Shown one piece after another: positions 61,154 to 64,000 of a stretch of 64,000 nt of DNA (position 1 is the first letter of the stretch; each line of letters begins with the position of its first letter). The notes under the pieces were generated by a model, which was not told where the DNA came from, searched no databases, and saw only the letters and a program-made list of their open reading frames with translations. The position numbers and the translations under genes are program-made. The stretch is from the NCBI RefSeq assembly GCF_014656215.1, contig NZ_BNBZ01000005.1:62001-126000 (forward strand), in the 5' to 3' direction. The stretch is from Streptomyces zaomyceticus (GTDB taxonomy: Bacteria > Actinomycetota > Actinomycetes > Streptomycetales > Streptomycetaceae).

Positions 61154-62002
61154 TCATGCACGACGGTCACCGGAGGGGATACGGGCAAGGGCATCGCCGT
61201 CGTACGACCGACCGTCGTACGACCGACCACCGATCTGCGGGCCATTGTTCCTCCGACCACTGTTCCGCCCACCACGGTTCCGTCGCCCGGCGTCCCGTCG
61301 ATCGCGGGAGACCGCGACCGCGGCGAGCGCGACCCAGGCGACGTCGGCGGTGATGGCCAGCCGCTCGACCAGTCCGACGAGCGTCGGAGCGCCGCCGAGA
61401 CCCAGGGACGGCCCGCCGCTCATCACGTCGGCCAGGAACACGGCGAGCGTCACCGTCGTGACCGCCGACGCCGCCGTGACGGCGAGGAGGGCCCGCCGGC
61501 CGGCCGGCCACACGGTCGTGAGGGCGCGCAGGGACACCGTGGCGGCCAACGGCAGCGCGAGGAAGGCGGGGAGCGCGGCGGCTCCGTGGATCAGGTCCGA
61601 GGTCGAGGGACGTCCCCACTGCCCGGGCGGGTCCGCCGGGAAGAGCCCCGCCACCAGTACCCCACCCGCCCAGACGGCCAGGGCGCCCCGGGCCGCGCGA
61701 CGGGCGGCGGGGCGGCCGGGAAGGCCTCGCAGCCACCGGGCGACGACCGCCGAGGCCGAGCCGATGGAGAGCAGGGCCAGGGGGATCAGCCATCCGCCCG
61801 TGCCGTGGACATAGCGGCTGACGGTCTCGCTTACGGGATCGATCCGTGGGTTGAGGACATCGGTCGCGATCATGGCCGCGCAGCCGGCGGCGAGGGCGAG
61901 AAGGACCGCTCTCCGCAGGGCGACGCCTCCCCGCGGGGAGGCGAACCGGCCGGGCCCGTTGTCCACGAGCTCGGCCGGACTGTTCCGGGATGCCTTCGTC
62001 AT
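61154..62002 (-). CDS. DUF998 integral membrane protein
   Basis: This 282-residue membrane protein of the DUF998 family has six hydrophobic helices: AVLLALAAGCAAMIATDVL, WLIPLALLSIGSASAVVA, LAVWAGGVLVAGLFP, FLALPLAATVSL, LLAVTAASAVTTVTLAVF and ITADVAWVALAAVAV. The intervening PRIDPVSETVSRYVHG and FPADPPGQWG segments are family-like. Its role is unknown. A hydrophilic Arg/Gly/Asn tail of about 50 residues includes a duplicated RSYDG, coded by a 15-bp duplication at 61198-61227. The ATG follows GAGGAGG. It is the first gene of an operon with the histidine kinase and response regulator, so it may be a sensor partner. Confidence 0.85.
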   Translation of the reverse strand: MTKASRNSPAELVDNGPGRFASPRGGVALRRAVLLALAAGCAAMIATDVLNPRIDPVSETVSRYVHGTGGWLIPLALLSIGSASAVVARWLRGLPGRPAARRAARGALAVWAGGVLVAGLFPADPPGQWGRPSTSDLIHGAAALPAFLALPLAATVSLRALTTVWPAGRRALLAVTAASAVTTVTLAVFLADVMSGGPSLGLGGAPTLVGLVERLAITADVAWVALAAVAVSRDRRDAGRRNRGGRNSGRRNNGPQIGGRSYDGRSYDGDALARIPSGDRRA

Positions 62003-62207
62003 CGGTTCCTCCTCGTTGTGGTGACGAGGGGAACGCTAGGAACACGGCATACGGCCCGTCGTCGTCCACGCGCAGTCACCCGGTCGTACGTCGGCCGAGT
62101 ACGCCGTACACCCGATGGCGTACGGGACAGCGACGCGCCGACCCGGACACGGCCCACCGAGCCGCTGACCACGGGAAACGGAGGTGAATTGCAGGTCGGA
62201 CCCCTGA

Positions 62208-62213
62208 TATATT
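62208..62213 (+). promoter_or_regulatory. Putative -10 of tRNA-Leu promoter
   Basis: TATATT lies 46 bases before the tRNA in an AT-richer stretch, with TGAATT 17 bp upstream as a poor -35. It would start the transcript near 62220. Confidence 0.4.
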
Positions 62214-62259
62214 CATCTTGTCGCCGCGAGTGATCACCACTCCGGGCGACGCACACCCT

Positions 62260-62344
62260 GTCCGGGTGGCGGAATGGCAGACGCGCTAGCTTGAGGTGCT
62301 AGTGCCCTTTATCGGGCGTGGGGGTTCAAGTCCCCCCTCGGACA
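62260..62344 (+). tRNA. tRNA-Leu (anticodon GAG)
   Basis: This 85-base class II tRNA has an acceptor stem GTCCGGG/CTCGGAC with one G-U pair. The anticodon stem CTAGC/GCTAG holds the loop TTGAGGT, giving anticodon GAG, which reads CUC. A variable arm TGCCCTTTATCGGGCG follows, and the T arm is GGGGGTTCAAGTCCCCC. The discriminator is A, and CCA is not encoded. It is followed directly by a strong terminator hairpin. Confidence 0.97.
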
Positions 62345-62354
62345 CAAGGTATTC

Positions 62355-62396
62355 GACGACGTGGTGGTCGGGAGCGATCCCGGCCACCACGTCGTC
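62355..62396 (+). terminator. 18-bp hairpin terminator after tRNA-Leu
   Basis: The arms 62355-62372 and 62379-62396 pair over 18 bp with one G-T pair and a six-base loop, and are followed by GTTT. It also lies just beyond the 3' end of the GntR gene on the other strand, so it can serve both. Confidence 0.9.
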
Positions 62397-62412
62397 GTTT
62401 CCGCGCGCGGCC

Positions 62413-63162
62413 TCACATCAGCAGCGCCCCCGGATCCCTGATCAGGGGTGCCGTGCCCACCGAGTTGCTCACGTTGAAGGTGACGCTGCCCGCCCGGTAG
62501 CGGTCGTCCGTCCATTCGATGGGGCGGCCGTCGGGGTTGCTGGTGAGGTGGCGTTGGCGCAGCAGGGGGCTTCCGCGGCGGACGCGGAGCAGGCGGGCGT
62601 CGTCGCTCCCCGCGGGGACGGCGTCGATGAGGTGTTCACCGTAGTGGGCGACGATTCCGGCCTCCGCCGCCATGCTGTCCATGATCGAGGCGCAGTCGAC
62701 CGGCAGGGCCTCGACCGTGGGGGCGGCCCAGTCCGCGTACGCCGTGCGCTCCACCATCACCGGTTCGCCGTCCAGGAGTCGCAGTCGCAGGACGTCCAGG
62801 ACCCCGGAGCCCTCCGGCAGGGCGAGGCGGCGGGCCTCCTCGGGGGTGGCCCCGCGGCGCTCCCGGTGGAGGAAACGGCTCGTCGCCCGGTAGCCCATGG
62901 CCTGCGCCCACTGCGCGAAGCTGTGGAGTTCGGCGAAACTGTGCCGGCGCTCCCTGCGGAGCACGATCCGGCGGGCGCCCTGGCGCGAGCCGATGAGCCC
63001 TTCCGAGGTGAGCAGGGCCACGGCCTGCCGCACCGTGCCGCGGGAGGCGGACCAGCGCAGGGCGAGGTCGCTCTCGGACGGCAGCCGGGCGCCGACGGCG
63101 TACTCGCCGCTGAGGATCGAGCGGCGGAGTCCCTCCGCGATCTCCACGTAGAGCGCCGTCAC
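62413..63162 (-). CDS. GntR-family regulator, HutC/PhnF subfamily with UTRA domain
   Basis: The 249-residue regulator has a GntR winged helix (about 1-70: YVEIAEGLRRSILSGEYAVG, LPSESDLALRWSASRGTVRQ) and a UTRA ligand-binding domain (about 85-245: VLDVLRLRLLDGEPVMVERT, LLRVRRGSPLLRQRHLTSNP). HutC/PhnF members sense small metabolites such as phosphonates, histidine breakdown products or sugars. The GTG at 63162 follows GGGGG. It is divergent from an ABC substrate-binding lipoprotein gene, and a GntR-type palindrome lies between them, so it most likely controls that transporter. Confidence 0.9.
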   Translation of the reverse strand: MTALYVEIAEGLRRSILSGEYAVGARLPSESDLALRWSASRGTVRQAVALLTSEGLIGSRQGARRIVLRRERRHSFAELHSFAQWAQAMGYRATSRFLHRERRGATPEEARRLALPEGSGVLDVLRLRLLDGEPVMVERTAYADWAAPTVEALPVDCASIMDSMAAEAGIVAHYGEHLIDAVPAGSDDARLLRVRRGSPLLRQRHLTSNPDGRPIEWTDDRYRAGSVTFNVSNSVGTAPLIRDPGALLM

Positions 63163-63385
63163 GGCATCCCCCTTCTTCGCGCGTGGCTGTGCGCAGTCGG
63201 TCACAGCGTGTGCTGTACGGAGGATCAGCCTAACCCGGCGGGAGAGTGTCCGTAGGTCCCCGGGGAGGGTTCAACTCCATGCGATTCACCTGGTGTTCAT
63301 CGCATCCGGCTCTTCCGGAAGGCGCCCGGATTCGGTCATGCCCCGTTCATCTCGCGGACAGGACGTACGGGCGAACTAAGGGCGT

Positions 63386-63399
63386 CTTGTTCAGACAAG
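63386..63399. promoter_or_regulatory. GntR-type palindrome upstream of ABC transporter gene
   Basis: CTTGT and ACAAG arms surround TCAG. The core TGTTCAGACA resembles HutC/PhnF half-site patterns (GT..A.AC). It ends 27 bases before the lipoprotein start, between it and the divergent GntR gene. Confidence 0.55.
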
Positions 63400-63426
63400 T
63401 TCCTCACTCGCTCCTGGGAGAAACCC

Positions 63427-64000
63427 GTGCGCAGAACCCCCGTCCGCGGTGCCGCCGTCCTGCTCGGCGCCGTCGCCCTGACCACCGTCACCGCCTGTGG
63501 CGCCGCCCCCGAGGGCGACGCCGGCGCCAAGGGCGGCGGCGCGAAGGCGGTCACCGCGGCGTCGGCCAAGGAGTTCGGAGGCCTGGACGCCCTCGTCGCG
63601 GCAGCGAAGAAGGAAGGCGCGCTCCACGTCATCGCCCTGCCGCCGGACTGGGCCAACTACGGCGAACTGATCAAGACCTTCGAGACGAAGTACGGCATCG
63701 AGGTCGAGAGCGAGAACCCGGACGCCGCGAGCGCCGACGAGATTGCCGCCGTCAAGTCCCGCAAGGGCCAGAAGCGCGCCCCCGACGTCCTCGACCTGGG
63801 CATCGCCTTCGCCCGCTCCGGCGCCGAGGAGGGCCTCTTCGCCCCGTACAAGGTCGAGGCCTGGGACAAGATCCCGGCGGCCCAGAAGGACGAGGCCGGG
63901 CGCTGGTACAACGACTACGGCGGCTACGTCTCCATCGGCTGCGACGCCAAGCGCGTCCCGAACTGCCCGAAGACCTTCGCCGACCTCCTCAAGCCCGAGT
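63427..64000 (+). CDS. ABC transporter substrate-binding lipoprotein, partial
   Basis: The frame is open from a GTG (GGGAG seven bases upstream) to the right edge, 191 codons. A lipoprotein signal peptide (VLLGAVALTTVTAC, lipobox TTAC at about residue 24) is followed by a Gly/Ala linker and a family 1 extracellular solute-binding fold: LDALVAAAKKEGALHVIALP, NYGELIKTFETKYGIEVE, APDVLDLGIAFA and YGGYVSIGCDAKRV. This resembles binding proteins for polyamines, iron or 2-aminoethylphosphonate. With a PhnF-like GntR gene next to it, phosphonate uptake is a possibility. The permease and ATPase genes would lie beyond the window. Confidence 0.9.
   Translation, partial: MRRTPVRGAAVLLGAVALTTVTACGAAPEGDAGAKGGGAKAVTAASAKEFGGLDALVAAAKKEGALHVIALPPDWANYGELIKTFETKYGIEVESENPDAASADEIAAVKSRKGQKRAPDVLDLGIAFARSGAEEGLFAPYKVEAWDKIPAAQKDEAGRWYNDYGGYVSIGCDAKRVPNCPKTFADLLKPE

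Overview
The window is typical Streptomyces chromosome: very high G+C, coding frames with G or C at nearly every third position, many GTG starts, GGAG-type ribosome sites, secreted ricin-lectin enzymes, a conservon, a streptogrisin-type protease and a PP2C phosphatase with sensory domains. About 53 protein genes and one tRNA can be supported. There are no rRNAs, no CRISPR array, no transposase and no prophage. The mixture (secreted hydrolases, a terpene synthase, many one-component regulators) suggests a chromosome arm or accessory zone, but that is inference.

Layout. 1-5.4 kb: the N-terminal 849 residues of a large TPR protein (runs off the left edge), a DUF3291 gene under a SufR/ArsR-like regulator with an operator-like repeat on each side, a lone TOPRIM protein, and a small secreted SH3-like protein. 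5.5-16 kb: an extracellular carbohydrate block on the minus strand, with a GH89 alpha-N-acetylglucosaminidase, a DHA2 exporter, a tight three-gene operon of ricin-lectin proteins (GH18-like, beta-helix, ThuA-like) behind a promoter with a DasR/chitinase-type operator, and an SMP-30 lactonase. 16-26 kb: small metabolic genes, two of them frameshifted, a LAXTG-anchored surface protein, and a HEAT/MerR-HEAT operon with a MerR-style 19-bp-spacer promoter. 26-33 kb: a MerR/SDR divergent pair, then a complete conservon (cvnA-E) whose CYP157-like P450 overlaps tail-to-tail with a terpene synthase.

33.5-49 kb: a MerR-like/Mop molybdate-binding protein, VOC and membrane proteins, a GAF-PAS-GAF-PP2C phosphatase, KatG, twin DUF4139 genes, a glutamate-cysteine-ligase-like enzyme and an MHS-type transporter. 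49-59 kb: streptogrisin B-like protease, serine hydrolase, GH15 enzyme, PadR regulator plus acyl-CoA dehydrogenase, SulP transporter with STAS domain, and YukJ/DUF2278. 59-64 kb: a three-gene operon (DUF998, histidine kinase, LuxR-type regulator), tRNA-Leu(GAG) with a strong terminator, and a GntR/UTRA regulator divergent from an ABC substrate-binding lipoprotein with an operator-like palindrome between them.

The sites most worth checking are DNA-level. They are paired operators around the SufR-like gene, the dre-like box in the lectin operon promoter, MerR/PadR/GntR palindromes next to their regulator genes, a 21-bp tandem array in a probable leader RNA, a heptanucleotide repeat, and three frameshifts (a C7 run in the surface protein, a CGCCG repeat in the PEP-mutase-like gene, and the SMP-30 tail).
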